From NCBI GenBank assembly GCA_039707465.1, contig CM077646.1, positions 83,104,715 to 83,168,714 of the forward strand: a stretch of 64,000 bases of DNA, given 5' to 3'. The notes beneath the pieces are model-generated. The model was not told the origin of the DNA and searched no databases. It saw only the letters and a program-made list of their open reading frames with translations. This document shows, one piece after another, positions 11,176-22,185 of this stretch. The position numbers were made by a program, and so were the translations under genes. Every line of letters starts with the position of its first letter. Position 1 is the stretch's first letter. Source of the stretch: Rhabdophis nuchalis. Taxonomy: Eukaryota > Chordata > Lepidosauria > Squamata > Natricidae.

Positions 11176-11183
11176 CCCTAGGA

Positions 11184-12718
11184 GATTCTAAGGAATGGCT
11201 ATCCCAACTCTCTCCCTCTTCTCCTATTCAGTTCTGGGCTGTGTTGCCTTTGTCTCATACCCCCCTCCTCTTTTTAGAATGTGCTCCTTCCTTTCTGGGA
11301 AACTACTGTTTCATTGCAGTCCTTTGCAAACAGATGTCTCACTGCTAAATGGTTGTGACCTCTCAACAGTGAGAGCACTTACACTAAGAATTACTTAAAA
11401 TCAAAAGGACAATGTAATTGTGACTAATGTACTTTGAATCTCTGCCCATGATGTTAAGTTATAAAATTCTATCAAAAGTAATTAACGCAAATACATTAAC
11501 TCTAAGCAACATTGCTACATTTACTGAGCAATCTCAAATCTTCAAGCGTCTTCACCAAAAAAGCACTGTCCAGTTAAAGAAAAACAAGAGGACGGATTAT
11601 GTTCAGTTTCATAGAATGGAAAATAGATTGTTGATTCTGGAATCTTGAGCAAATATTTTATGATAGATTGATTTTGATTATTTCCCATCACGTTGTGTTG
11701 AGTCTTAGCAACTGCACAAACAGAATTTTGTTATTTTTGTTAAATTTCATTTATCATTTGGATGTCCATTCATCTTGTTTTTCAGATTTCTTTATAGATT
11801 ATTTACTAGGTTTTCATTTTCCTGAATATTGGACATGATAAATTTGGACATGATAAAGAATAAATTTGGGAACAGAGATGCAAACTAACACATTCTTAAA
11901 TAATTTGTTTTATTGTTGGGATACAGTCCTGCAATGCTTACAAATCAAGTTTATTTATACCCCAAGAGCTACTGCAGATGAAGGCAAAGAATGACAGAGG
12001 AATTCATTAAAAATAACTCTCAATGAAATAAAGAAAACTGGGGGGAAATAGAATGTATATTCTGACAAGAAATTAAACCCACTTTTTTAATATTATAAAA
12101 CATCAATCACATCAAGCAAGAAATCAAAAGATATCATATATTGCATTTTAACAGTAAAATAGCAAAAATGTAAATAAAGTTGTATTTATTTTACGTCCTT
12201 TTTAAATGTATACTTAAATTTTACAAAATGAATAGACAGGGCAGAAATCCTTTAACTCCATTTCTTTTAAGGTCAAATGTAGCAATCTCTGCACAGAACA
12301 ATTACCAGCAGTCTCTTTAGCTTCTCTCATTGCTCCTTCTGTCAACATTTCACAAAGTGATAATACTTCTATTGTCTCTGTTAACACACAGCCTTTTTCA
12401 GATTTGATACATTAATCCTTGTTTCCACTAGAAAAGTCTAGTAGAGTGGACATGGATATTTTTGTTGTTATCATCATCATCATCATGAACACTTACTAGA
12501 GGAATCCAAAATCAATTTTTAATAAAAGCTACCGTTCACGTGTTATATAGAGAATTGCCTCCAATTCTCAGGCTACTCTTTGTACTGCACTGGTTTATTG
12601 TTCTAACTCTTTTATTAAGTATGCCTGGGTTCTTGCAAAGTTGCACAGATGCCTTCTGTTACCTGTACATATTGTCATTCCTGCAGATTCACTGTAATTT
12701 TCAGGAAGCTTCAATAAG
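11184..12718. other. AT-rich DNA, no gene recognised
   Basis: Contains only small accidental frames and a short TCA repeat near 12472-12486. Confidence 0.5.
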
Positions 12719-13365
12719 CTCTACATGGGGCTCCCCTTGAGGTGCATCCGGAGACCCCAGCTAGTACAGAATGCGGCCACGCGGGGGATTCTGGGAGCAT
12801 CTCGAAGCTCCCACGTAACACCTCTCCTGCGCGAGCTGCACTGGCTGCCGATGACCTTCCGGGTGCACTTCAAGGTGCTTGTCACCATCTTTAAATCGCT
12901 CCATGGCACGGGGCCTAGTTATTTGCGGGACCGTCTCCTGCCGCATACCTCCCTCCATCCGATCCACTCCCATAGGGAGGGCCTCCTCAGGGTACCATCC
13001 ACCGGCCAATGCCGGCTGGCGGTGCCCAGGGGGAGGGCCTTCTCAGTGGCTGGGCCATCCCTCTGGAATGACCTACCCCCCGAACTTCGGACCATCTCAG
13101 ACCTTCCCCTCTTTCGCCGCTCACTTAAGACTTATTTGTTCCATCAGGCCAGTCTAGATTAGCCAATGAGTAAATGCATTTTAGAATTTTAATTGGGATT
13201 TTTAGCACAGGTTTTTAGTTTAATTTATTCTTAACTTTTTTGTATTTATTGTTATTTATTGATTTTAATTTCCTGTGCACTGCCCTGGGTCCATTTCAAT
13301 GGCGGAGGGCGGTTCTATAAATCTAAATAAATTAAATTAAATTAAATTAAATTAAATTAAAGCAA
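12719..13365 (+). mobile_element. 5'-truncated CR1 LINE, 3' end
   Basis: The frame 12725-13162 encodes the conserved tail after the reverse transcriptase domain: [75 protein letters not shown] and LKTYLF. It is followed by a 3' UTR ending in CTGCCCTGGGTCC..GGCGGTTCTATAAATC and an (ATTAA)n tail. The 5' end falls at CTACATGGGGCTCC, which is also where the copy at 59377 begins. The short copy cannot encode active protein. Confidence 0.93.
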
Positions 13366-13439
13366 GAAACAGAAAAATATATTCTTGTGTTATATTGATG
13401 GGGTCATTTTTAAAAAACGTCTCTCAAACTTCCTCTTAT

Positions 13440-13517
13440 AAGGAAGCCGCCCAGGGTCCTTCGTGGAGAAGGGCGGGATATAAATTTGATTAAAATAAAT
13501 AAATAAATAAATAAATG
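13440..13517 (+). mobile_element. CR1 3'-tail fragment
   Basis: Only the last ~45 bp of a CR1 3' UTR (GCCCAGGGTCC..GAGAAGGGCGGGATATAAAT) plus an (AAAT)n tail remain. Such ultra-short tails are common products of early-terminated target-primed reverse transcription. Confidence 0.75.
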
Positions 13518-14183
13518 CTTCAACCAGTGCTTGAATAGAAGGAAGTATACTGTCCTCTCATACCCACAGCCACTACCATACTGTCCATCTACATAATCCA
13601 CAAAAAGAAAAAAGCTCTGAAAAGTTGGTGGGCAGACCAAGGAAAAAATCTCATGAGGCCCAGCTAGGATATCTTGCTCCAAATGTGACAATTTTTTACT
13701 TAAAGACTATATGAACATACTTCACAATAAATAAAGGTTTATAAGATCTCCCTTGAGTTTAAAAATTAATAGACCAAGTGATTGGACACAGGGGTTAACC
13801 TCTGGACTTAACAGCGATGTCAAACAAGATAGCTCACACAGATTGACCTTTATTTTGCCCTTTAAAAAAAAAGGCTCCCAGAGTGGTTTATAAAAATCAG
13901 TAGTATGGAAGAAACTGCTCTCAGGAGTACTGTGTTTAGTGGATTTCTTTACATGGACTAAATTAAGAATAGTGACAGGAATATCCGCCACTGAACTCAC
14001 AGAGGCCCACTTTCAAACAATTGACCCACTGCAGGCAACCAATGGCTAATTTTCTTAATGTCCCTCTTTCAGACTGCCTGGTTCTTAAGCAAGCAAGCTA
14101 AGGAGCAAAATAGTATTTATTTTATTTTATTATTGTGTTCCGGAGAAAGGAGAAAATAAGAAATGGAAAGCAGGGAGGGAAAG
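13518..14183. other. No feature recognised
   Basis: No gene or repeat family that I can name; a short TTTTA repeat lies near 14113-14135. Confidence 0.5.
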
Positions 14184-14296
14184 ATGGATGGATGGATGGA
14201 TGGATGGATGGATGGATGGATGGAAGGAAGGAAGGAAGGAAGGAAGGAAGGAAGGAAGGAAGGAAGGAAGGAAGGAAGGAAGGAAGGAAGGAAGGA
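14184..14296. repeat. (GGAT)n then (GGAA)n compound microsatellite
   Basis: About ten GATG units pass directly into about eighteen AAGG units. The change of unit by a single base suggests a point mutation that was then expanded. The M-D-G-W and R-K-E-G frames across it are artefacts. Confidence 0.97.
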
Positions 14297-14331
14297 CAAA
14301 TTTGATTTGTTGAAAACTTTATATCCTAGAA

Positions 14332-14707
14332 CCGTGATGGCGAACCTATGGCACGGGTGCCACAGATGGCACGTGGAACCATTGCTTAGGGCACGCGAGA
14401 CATTGCCCTGTCAGCTCCAGCACGCATGTGGGTGCTGGCCAGCTGATTTAGGCCTTCTTTTGAGGCTGTTTTTCGCCCTCTGGAGGCTTCAGGGAAGCTC
14501 CTGAAGCCTCTGGAGGTGGCGGGGGGGAAGCTGTTTTCATTTTCCCCAGGCTCCTAGAAAGCCTCTAGAGCCTGGCGAGGGCAAAAATAAGTACACCAAA
14601 AGCATGAGTTCGCACACATAGCATTATGGGTGTGACATGCTCACGCACGACCCCCCTGCGCTCCCCTCGCTTTTGGCACGTGAGCCAAAAAAGGTTAGCC
14701 ATAACTG
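14332..14707. mobile_element. 376-bp hAT-type non-autonomous transposon
   Basis: Ends CCGTGATGGCGAACCTATGGCAC and its partner near 14671-14707 (TTTTGGCACGTGAGCC..AACTG) are inverted, and the flanks TCCTAGAA (14324-14331) and TCCTATCA (14708-14715) match at six of eight positions, consistent with an old hAT target duplication. The interior is GC-rich with GAGGCTT repeats and has no transposase. It is a familiar amniote hAT-type family by its 'GTGATGGCGAACCT' end. Confidence 0.8.
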
Positions 14708-14755
14708 TCCTATCACTGCAGCAGGACTTAACATTTTTCTGAGCTTTTCCTAATA

Positions 14756-15233
14756 CAGTGGTACCTCGGACCACGAACGCCTCTCATCACGTCCAATTCG
14801 CTTCACGACCAAAAATTTCCCAAAAAATGTGCCCCGGTTCACGAACACCGTTTCGCTGCACGAACGGAAAAGTTCGTAAAAAATGCTCCGCTGCACGAAC
14901 TCCGCCTCACTTCACGAACTCTGCCTCGCATCACGAACTCCGCCCTCGCATCACGACCAGAAAAGTTCGTAAAAATGCCCGGATTCACAACCTCCGTTTC
15001 GCTTCACGAACCGGAGCCGCGGACATTTTAAAAACAAGGTCAGAACGGATTAACCGGCTTTACATTGAACCCTATGGGAAACTGTGCCTCGCATCACAAC
15101 CAAAAAACAAGGTCGGAACGGATTAATCGGATTTACATTGAACCCTATGGGAAATTGTGCCTCGCATCACAACCAAATCGGATCGCGACCAGAGTCATTT
15201 CACGAATTAAGTTCGTGATCCGAGGTACCACTG
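14756..15233. mobile_element. 478-bp MITE, CAGTGGTACCTCGG family, copy 1
   Basis: Inverted ends CAGTGGTACCTCGG and CCGAGGTACCACTG are flanked by TA on both sides, as for Tc1/mariner-type insertions. The interior is built of many TTCACGAAC-like units and contains two direct copies of a ~65-bp block (AACAAGGTCAGAACGGATTA..). Many of the units read GCATCACG or GCTGCACG here instead of GGTTCACG in copy 2. The inverted similarity extends outside the TA into the flanks (CCTAATA / TATTAGG). No transposase is encoded. Confidence 0.85.
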
Positions 15234-15311
15234 TATTAGGCTCACCCTGCATTTTTCTTTATGTTTTATACTATTTATTTAATGCAAAATATCCTATAAT
15301 ATATTTATATA

Positions 15312-15871
15312 CAGTGGTACCTCGGTTCACGAACGCCTCTGTTCACGACCAATTCGGTTTACGAACAGAAATTTTCCAAAAAATGTGCTCCGGTTCACGA
15401 ACACCGTTTCGGTTCACGAACGGAAAAGTTCGTAAAAATATGCTCCGCTTCACGAACTCCGCCTCGCTTCACGAACTCCGCCTTGCTTCACGAACTCCGC
15501 CTCGCTTCACGAACAGAAAAGTTCGTAAAAATGCTCGGGTTCACGAACTCCGTTTCGCTTCACGAACCGGAGCCGCGGACATTTTATCTACGAACGTATT
15601 TCCTTTTCAGTTCAAGAATTACGACCAAAAAACAAGGTCAGAACGGATTAACCGGATTTACATTGAACCCTATGGGAAACTGTGCCTCTGTTCACGACCA
15701 ATTCGGTTCGCGAACAGAGTCAGTTGAAGAATTACGACTAAAAAACAAGGTCAGAACAGATTAACCGGATTTACATTGAACCCTATGGGAAATTGTGCCT
15801 CGGTTCACGACCAATTCGGTTCGTGACCAGAGTCATTTCACGAATTAAGTTCGTGAACCGAGGTACCACTG
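15312..15871. mobile_element. 560-bp MITE, CAGTGGTACCTCGG family, copy 2
   Basis: Same ends and interior as the copy 80 bp to the left, again with TA at both edges. It is longer because it has an extra TTCGTAAAAATGCTC..TTCACGAACTCC stretch and three AACAAGGTCAGAAC blocks. The long open frame 15065-15727 spans the two copies and arises because the repeat unit lacks stop codons in one frame; it is not a gene. Confidence 0.88.
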
Positions 15872-15879
15872 TATATTAT

Positions 15880-16630
15880 AAAATATTATAATATATTTTA
15901 ATTTAAAGAACAAATAGAGTACAATTCATTTGTCCAAAGGTTAGATCTAAATGCCCAACCACAAATGGAAGTAGCTGGCTTTTGTATTTTTCATGCCCCA
16001 ACACCTCATAGACACTTCCCACACCCCTCCAGATGCTCCCCAGAAAATCAGACAAATCTGAGTTAAATGGTTATGATTTGGGGACTTGATTAAAAAGTGG
16101 CGAAGCACGTAAGGTTGTACATAGCACACACATAAAAAGTTTCTTGATCTAATTTTCTTCATTTTTCCCTTTCTATTCTCAATTACTTGTATTACTGCCA
16201 TTGTAATCCACAAGGTAACATGTTCCAGGACAGCATTAGGAGCTGATAGGGTCAGGGGTAAGTATGTCAACAGGTCAAACAGACAGATGCCACTCTGACT
16301 ATAAAGCCCTGTCCATTTTTACGTGCATGTGGTGCATGTGACACATGTTAAAAGAAATGAGGCCTGGCAAGCAATTGCCATGTTGCATCCACCAATTTGA
16401 CAATCCTGGCCTCTTGGCGATGCCCCTGGACAGACTCATGAGGTCTGAAAATCCCATTTGTTAACATTTGAATGAAGTGCAAAATAATCACCTACAACAA
16501 GGGAGGTACAATTAAAGTTCCACATCTGAGAAATGAGATTATACTCAACTGGAAAAATGCATTCCTGTCTCATTTGGATCATTTTTATTAGCTTCATTAT
16601 TTACACATGAGCCAAGATGGTTTGTCTGCA
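15880..16630. other. No feature recognised
   Basis: Unassigned intergenic sequence without a convincing open frame. Confidence 0.5.
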
Positions 16631-16634
16631 AGTA

Positions 16635-17023
16635 CAGGTAGTCCTTGACTTACAACAGTTCATTTAGTGACTGTTCAAAGTTACAACACTGAAAAAGTGA
16701 CTTATGACAATTTTTCACATTTATGACCAATAACATCACCCCATGATTACATGATCAAAATTCAGATGCTTGCAACTAGTTCATATTTATGATGGTTGCA
16801 GTGTCCCAGGGTCATGGGATCACCTTTTGCGACCTTCTGACAAGTAAAATCAGTGGGGAAGCCAGTTTCACTTAACAACCATTTTATTAACCTACAGTAA
16901 CAAATGCAATGATTCATTTAGCAATTATGGCAAGAAAGAAATTGGAGCAAAGCTCACTTAATAAATGTCTCACTTAACAATATAAATTTTGGGGTCCATT
17001 GTGGTCATTTCAAGGAGTACCTG
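16635..17023. mobile_element. 389-bp MITE, CAGGTAGTCC family
   Basis: Ends CAGGTAGTCCTTGACTTAC and TTTCAAGGAGTACCTG are imperfect inverted repeats bounded by TA. The interior has repeated TCACTTAACAAC and TTTATGACC motifs, as in the widespread squamate Tc1/mariner-type MITE of this form. The right end is more decayed than the left. Non-coding. Confidence 0.8.
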
Positions 17024-17025
17024 TA

Positions 17026-17621
17026 GTTTTTACCTTGAAATAATACCGTACTGTATGAAAACTACTTTCTGGAATAAGCACAATTATAATATATGGAACA
17101 GTTATTCTGTACATATGTAATCACTATTTGATTTTTACGATACTTTTGAAAGCAGATTATTAATACATAGTGATTACAGTTGTATTATAACTTTTGAAAG
17201 AAATTTGCTTTATATGTAATAAAGGCATACATAATATTTACAGGATCCAATCTGAGTCAGTCACCAGAACCAGAGGTTTTATCTTCCAAGATTTCGGACT
17301 CATGCTGGAACCCAATTTCAGGGAACTTCTCTCTAGCAGAGTATATGCTGTTCTGTGTTGGTAGAAGAAAAAAACCTCTGGTCCCATTAATTGACCCCAA
17401 TTTGATCCGGCAACATTATCCTGGGAGACATATATTCGCCTTCACTCATGATAATATCCACACATACATTTATTTTTCCTGTACGGCATTGATTGACATA
17501 AAAACAAATCATGGAAACATTGCATTTTACAAATTACATATTATGCAAGCCTGGAAAACAATCTTGCTCTGGAATGTAATTCTAACTGAAGTTGCAGGAC
17601 TTCCACACATAAAAATCATAC
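17026..17621. other. No feature recognised
   Basis: Unassigned. The frame 17345-17815 runs into the (AAT)n tract and is probably chance. Confidence 0.45.
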
Positions 17622-17750
17622 CCTTCAACCAGTGGTGGGTTCTGGATCCCATTCCCACCGGTACAGTTGCAACAGGCCCAGTGTCTTCCACATGGATGCG
17701 CACAGGGTGTGCAGCAGTGAATGTATCTTACCCTCCAGCGATGCTCCAGC

Positions 17751-17751
<1 letters not shown>

Positions 17752-17811
<60 letters not shown>

Positions 17812-20800
17812 TTAATTTGTTGACCGCTCCCTCTCCCCAAAGGGACTCGGAGCGGTGCACAGGGCAAATAAAACAATAAATACATATACACATAATAAAA
17901 ACAAATTAAATATATCCCTGCGCTAAAAATTACCAATTAAAATACTAAAATCCCTATCTAAAATTATTGACAATCCCATAGACGAGAGACTACCCTAGGC
18001 CGGCCAAGCAGAACAGATATGTTTTTAATTTTAGACGGAAGGAGCGGAGGTCCGTAGTTGTTCTAATGTCGGGGGGAAGGTCGTTCCAGAGGGCTGGGCC
18101 CGCCACAGAGAGAGCCCTTCCCCTGGGCGTCGCCCGCTGACAAAGTCTAGTGGACGGCACCCGGAGAAGTCCCTCTCTGTGGGAGCGAATTGGCCGTGTG
18201 GATGTATGAGGCAGGATCCGATCCTGCAAATAGCTAGGTCCCGAGCCATGGAGCGCTTTGAAGATGATAACTAAAACCTTGAAGCGCACCCGGAAGACGA
18301 CAGGCAGCCAGTGCAGCTCGCGCAAGAGCGGTGTTACATGGGTAAACCTTGCGGTTCCCATAATTGCTCGCGCGGCTGCATTCTGGACTAGCTGAAGTCT
18401 CCGAGTGCACCTCAAGGGGAGCCCCATGTAGAGAGAGTTACAATAGTCCAGTCGGGATGTCACGAGAGCATGAGTGACTGTGCGAAGGGCGTCCCGATCC
18501 AATAGGGGGCGCAACTGGCGAACCAGGCGAACCTGGTAGAACGCCCTCCTGGCCACGGCTGTCACTTGATCTTCCATGGACAGCCGGGCATCCAGGAGGA
18601 CACCCAAGTTGCGCACCCCATCCACTGGGGCAAGATGTTCGCCCCCAATGGCCAGCGATGGAATCAGCTGGTTGAATCGGGCAGCCGGAAACCACAGCCA
18701 CTCGGTCTTGGTCGGGTTGAGCTTGAGTCCGTTTCTTCCCATCCAGACCCGTACGGCTTCCAGGCACCGGCACATCACCGCTACGGCATCGTTGGGGTGG
18801 TTTGGGGTAGATATATACAGCTGAGTGTCATCAGCGTAGAGATGGTACTCTACCCCAAAACCACGGATGATCTCACCCAGCGGCTTCATATATGTGTTAA
18901 ACAGGAGAGGCAAGAGGACCGACCCCTGAGGCACCCCACATGTGAGGGGTCTCGAGGTCGACCTCTGCTCTCCTGTCAACACAAATTGCGATCGGCCAGA
19001 GAGGTAGGAGGAGAACCACCGTAAAACGGTACCTCCCACCCCCAACCCCCCCAGCCGATGCAATAGGATACCATGGTCGATGGTATCAAAAGCCGCCGAG
19101 AGGTCTAATAGGACCAGGATGGAGGAACAACCCCCATCTCTGGCCCTCCAGAGATCATCAACCAACGCGACCAATGCCATCTCAGTGCTATGCCCGGGCC
19201 GAAAGCCGGACTGGCGCGGGTCTAGATAATCAACTTCCTCCAGGTGATGGGGAAACTGTTGTGCCACCACACTCTCAACAACCTTCGCCAAAAAGGGAAG
19301 GTTGGAGACTGGACGATAGTTGTTTAATAGAGCTGGATCCAAAGAGGGCTTCTTAAGGAGGGGCCTCACCATAGCCTCACTTAAGGAAGCGTTGACAAAC
19401 TCTTGGAGCCAGCCTCGTGTCACCTCCCAGGATGCCAGTACAAGCCAGGAGGGACACGGGTCCAATAAACATGTGGTGGCTCGCAGTCGCCCACGTAACC
19501 TGTCCATATCCTCGGAAGTAACGGAGTCAAACTCCTCCCAAACAAGATCTGTCTCGTGGCATCCCACTGGGCCATCAATGGGGGCTAGCTCGTTCTGTAT
19601 CTGAGCGATTTTCTCCTGCAGAAAAATCACAAATTCCTCTGCTCTACCCTGTAGCGGGGCTTCCCGCACCCTCTGTTGAAGGAGGGAGCGGGTCACCCTA
19701 AACAGGGTGGCAGGGCGGTTTTCTGCGGATGCTATGAGAGTGGCACAATGATGACGTTTGGCCACTCTCAGCGCCACAATGTAAGTCCGTAAATGGGCTC
19801 TTACCTGTGTCCGGTCAGATTCAAATCGAGTAGACCTCCATCTTCTCTCTAGGCATCTCTTGTGGCGTTTCATCACCCTTAGCTCCTCGGTAAACCAAGG
19901 AGCCAGGGTAGCTCGCCGCCGCAAGAGAGGCCGCAAGGGCGCGACCCGATCCAAGGCTCCCGTGGTCGCAGTATTCCATGCGGCCACGAGGTCCTCCATC
20001 GGGGCGCGGGTCAGGGGTACAGGAAGTGGCCCAAGCGCCGCTTGGAACCCATCAGGGTCCATCAGGCGCCTGGGGCGGAACCAGATAGATGACTCAGGTT
20101 CCGCCTCCCCGCGGTGGGGGGTGGCGGTTGGAAAGTCGAGCTGGAGAAGTGAGTGGTCTGACCATGACAAGGGTGTGATGACTATATCCCCTGTACCCAG
20201 ATCACTCTTCCATTGGCCAGAGACAAAGATGAGATCCGGTGTGTGTCCACCCTCGTGGGTGGGGCCTTGAATTAATTGGGTCAGGTCCATGGCCGTCATG
20301 GAAGCCATGAACTCCCGAGCTACCTCGGATGATTCGCCCACCAATGGCAGGTTAAAGTCCCCCATGACTAAAAGTCTGGGGGTCTCAACTGCCATCGTAG
20401 CGATCACCTCGAGGAGCTCGGGCAGGGCTGCTGCTACATAGCGGGGAGCCAGGTATACAACCATCAAGCCCACCTGCCTCCCTAGGCCCCACTTCACGCA
20501 GAGGGACTCACAGCCGGTGGTCTGTGGCACAATGGTCTCTCTCGGCTCAAGACCTTCCCTAATGACAACCGCTACCCCACCACCCCTACCTAGGGCCCGG
20601 GGCTGATGAAAAGCGCGGTAACCTGGTGGGCACATTTCAACAAGGGGGAGTCCTCCCTCGTGGCCCAACCAGATCTCCGCAATTCCTACCAGGTCCGGCT
20701 CCCCCTCTGACACAAGGTCATGGATGAGGGGGGCTTTGTTGACAACGGACCTGGCATTGCAAAACATCAGCACAGGCCCTGGCTCTGTACTCCCTGACCA

Positions 20801-21105
20801 CCTAGCCTGCAGGGGTTGTGGCACCTGACCGTTTGCAACCAACGGCCACGTGTCCCCAACCGGGAGGATGGAACTTGTCTCCCCTCAGACCTGCCTCTCC
20901 CCACGACCCTATTGATAGGTATGCCCTCCACCGGGACGACTCTTAATTCCCCCCTACTAACGGCACCATCCGCTTCCCTCCGTCGCCTGCTGGCCTGGCC
21001 CTCTCTTTCTCCCTCTGTCTCTACCTGTCTATAATACCCACCCCCCTCCCTGGTACCCCCTAAAATAGACAACAACTTACGACTTAAAAAACCCCTAAGC
21101 TACTC
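17752..21105 (-). mobile_element. Near-complete CR1-superfamily LINE (subfamily A)
   Basis: From 5' (right) to 3' (left) the minus strand has a 5' region of about 260 bp, an intact endonuclease/RT frame (20842-17990), a 3' UTR ending with CTCCGAGTCCCTTTGGGGAG and an (ATT)n tail at 17752-17812. No separate ORF1 is visible. The element sits within a hAT MITE. CR1 insertions often lack clear target duplications and none is evident here. Confidence 0.9.
17990..20842 (-). CDS. CR1 ORF2 protein: endonuclease and reverse transcriptase, 950 aa
   Basis: This frame encodes the enzyme that nicks target DNA and copies CR1 RNA onto it. The N-terminal apurinic-type endonuclease shows CNARS (N29), AEIWLG (E56), GDFNLP (161-166), PDLIF (D203) and SDH (228-230). 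The reverse transcriptase shows [15 protein letters not shown] (D580, D586), GVPQGSVL (636-643) and YADD (669-672). The C-terminal tail has LRELHWLP and [11 protein letters not shown] and ends [11 protein letters not shown]. No stops or frameshifts interrupt it. Compared with the related copy at 45452 and the 32810-35731 frame, nine codons are missing after NASLSE (residue ~489) just before the RT palm, so activity is uncertain. The start is the first Met of the long frame; an open stretch continues upstream in another frame (21075-20767). Confidence 0.93.
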   Translation of the reverse strand: MVANGQVPQPLQARWSGSTEPGPVLMFCNARSVVNKAPLIHDLVSEGEPDLVGIAEIWLGHEGGLPLVEMCPPGYRAFHQPRALGRGGGVAVVIREGLEPRETIVPQTTGCESLCVKWGLGRQVGLMVVYLAPRYVAAALPELLEVIATMAVETPRLLVMGDFNLPLVGESSEVAREFMASMTAMDLTQLIQGPTHEGGHTPDLIFVSGQWKSDLGTGDIVITPLSWSDHSLLQLDFPTATPHRGEAEPESSIWFRPRRLMDPDGFQAALGPLPVPLTRAPMEDLVAAWNTATTGALDRVAPLRPLLRRRATLAPWFTEELRVMKRHKRCLERRWRSTRFESDRTQVRAHLRTYIVALRVAKRHHCATLIASAENRPATLFRVTRSLLQQRVREAPLQGRAEEFVIFLQEKIAQIQNELAPIDGPVGCHETDLVWEEFDSVTSEDMDRLRGRLRATTCLLDPCPSWLVLASWEVTRGWLQEFVNASLSEAMVRPLLKKPSLDPALLNNYRPVSNLPFLAKVVESVVAQQFPHHLEEVDYLDPRQSGFRPGHSTEMALVALVDDLWRARDGGCSSILVLLDLSAAFDTIDHGILLHRLGGLGVGGTVLRWFSSYLSGRSQFVLTGEQRSTSRPLTCGVPQGSVLLPLLFNTYMKPLGEIIRGFGVEYHLYADDTQLYISTPNHPNDAVAVMCRCLEAVRVWMGRNGLKLNPTKTEWLWFPAARFNQLIPSLAIGGEHLAPVDGVRNLGVLLDARLSMEDQVTAVARRAFYQVRLVRQLRPLLDRDALRTVTHALVTSRLDYCNSLYMGLPLRCTRRLQLVQNAAARAIMGTARFTHVTPLLRELHWLPVVFRVRFKVLVIIFKALHGSGPSYLQDRILPHTSTRPIRSHREGLLRVPSTRLCQRATPRGRALSVAGPALWNDLPPDIRTTTDLRSFRLKLKTYLFCLAGLG

Positions 21106-21275
21106 GGTGGACTGTTGCATAGGTGCTGTACATGCTGTGCGCAGAAGCGCCAAAGTGTTTAAAGACAGGTAAGTAGCGCAGGTGGGTAGGTGGGCCCTCC
21201 AGAGCACCATACCAGAATGGTACCCTGTGCTCCGGGCAGGCACCGGTTCACCTGCAACCCACCACTGCTTTCAAC

Positions 21276-22074
21276 AATGCATAAGAAAGTGAAGATGTTT
21301 TGCTATAGTACCTCTTGACTCAATTTCACCATCCTTGAAACACACTGCAGAACTTGTTTTCCCTCATTAAACAGCCTTTGCTGAAAGAAATTAGTTTGTT
21401 TCATATGAGGTGGGCAAAGATAAAACCCAATGCTTCTCTTAAGAAAAGGAATTGTCATATCTGCCAATGGACATTATAATATGTCAAGTGAGGATTTTTA
21501 TCCACATCATGGTTGAGACAGCTGCTGAGACAGTCCCAATGAAAACCAAACACATACCTAGTTTTTGTTACTGTGGGATTTTTTTAATGAGTTTTTCATT
21601 GTGATAGATATAAATTTACAGTACATATTTGACACTGATAGTGAAAGAGAGCTGGACAGGAAAATGACTTTGAGAACTGGTCATTACTGGCCATATGAGG
21701 ATCAGGGAAACAGCTACATTGATCAGGATTTCATTAATCTGCCACAGAGAAGAAGAGGAAGAGAAGAGGAAGAGAGTTCCCAACTGGTCAGGAAGTCTGA
21801 TTGCTAAATTGGGAAAATAGCAAGTTTGAATAGAAACATTGAGGTTCTGTTAACAGTCTTCCCTAGCAATGTCATCTCTAGGTGAACTGTACTGTATTTG
21901 ACACAACCAACCAAACAGTGCTTGATAAACGAGTTCACGTTTTTTTTCTGTGTTAGGATAAAAAATATATTTCCTTCCCAGCAGAAAGAAACCCATTAAG
22001 ATAAAATTACATAGCTGTTGCTGACACATTTGTTCTTTATTCTGAAGACTTCTACAGCATCTCTCTAGGATAAC
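21276..22074. other. No feature recognised
   Basis: Unassigned sequence. An 80-codon frame (21565-21807) has no known motif. Confidence 0.45.
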
Positions 22075-22185
22075 GTTTCTCAAACTTGGCAACTTTAAGA
22101 TTCAATTCCCACAATTTTCCAACCAAGTCCCAGAATTCTGCAAGGTGAAGTCCACACATCTTAAAGTTGGCAAGCATGAGAAACA
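22075..22185. mobile_element. Degenerate palindromic hAT-type MITE
   Basis: GTTTCTCAAACTTGGCAAC at the left and GTTGGCAAGCATGAGAAAC at the right are inverted ends, and the core has the CCCAGAATTCTG and GTGAAGTCCACAC motifs seen in the 7755 element. A target duplication is not evident, and the arms have many mismatches, so this is an older copy. Confidence 0.75.

Larger units (their letters stand above)
17630..21267. mobile_element. hAT-type MITE split by a CR1 insertion
   Basis: The left piece (17630-~17750) starts CAGTGGTGGGTT and the right piece (~21106-21267) ends AACCCACCACTG, perfect 12-bp terminal inverted repeats. Flanks CCTTCAAC (17622-17629) and CTTTCAAC (21268-21275) are an 8-bp target duplication with one change. 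Without the CR1 the MITE is about 280 bp. The inserted CR1 is described separately. Confidence 0.9.

Noticed and set aside
12725..13162. Possible host gene with a conserved C-terminal domain
   Set aside because: The protein matches the CR1 ORF2 tail seen in nine other places in the window.
14117..14504. Frames with FLPS and RKEG repeats
   Set aside because: Translation of (GGAT)n/(GGAA)n.
15065..15727. 220-codon plus-strand frame
   Set aside because: It is made of repeated MITE units (TTCACGAAC) that lack stops; the protein is a repeat of FTN/RTN words and not a gene.
14756..15871. CRISPR-like regularly spaced repeats
   Set aside because: Units are TTCACGAAC-type MITE interior repeats in a vertebrate setting, without unique spacers of constant length.
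18438..19604. Plus-strand and alternate-frame ORFs over the CR1 copies (also at 33258-35300, 36870-37893, 45446-47119, 60440-61331)
   Set aside because: Shadows of the GC-rich CR1 ORF2 on the other strand or in other frames.
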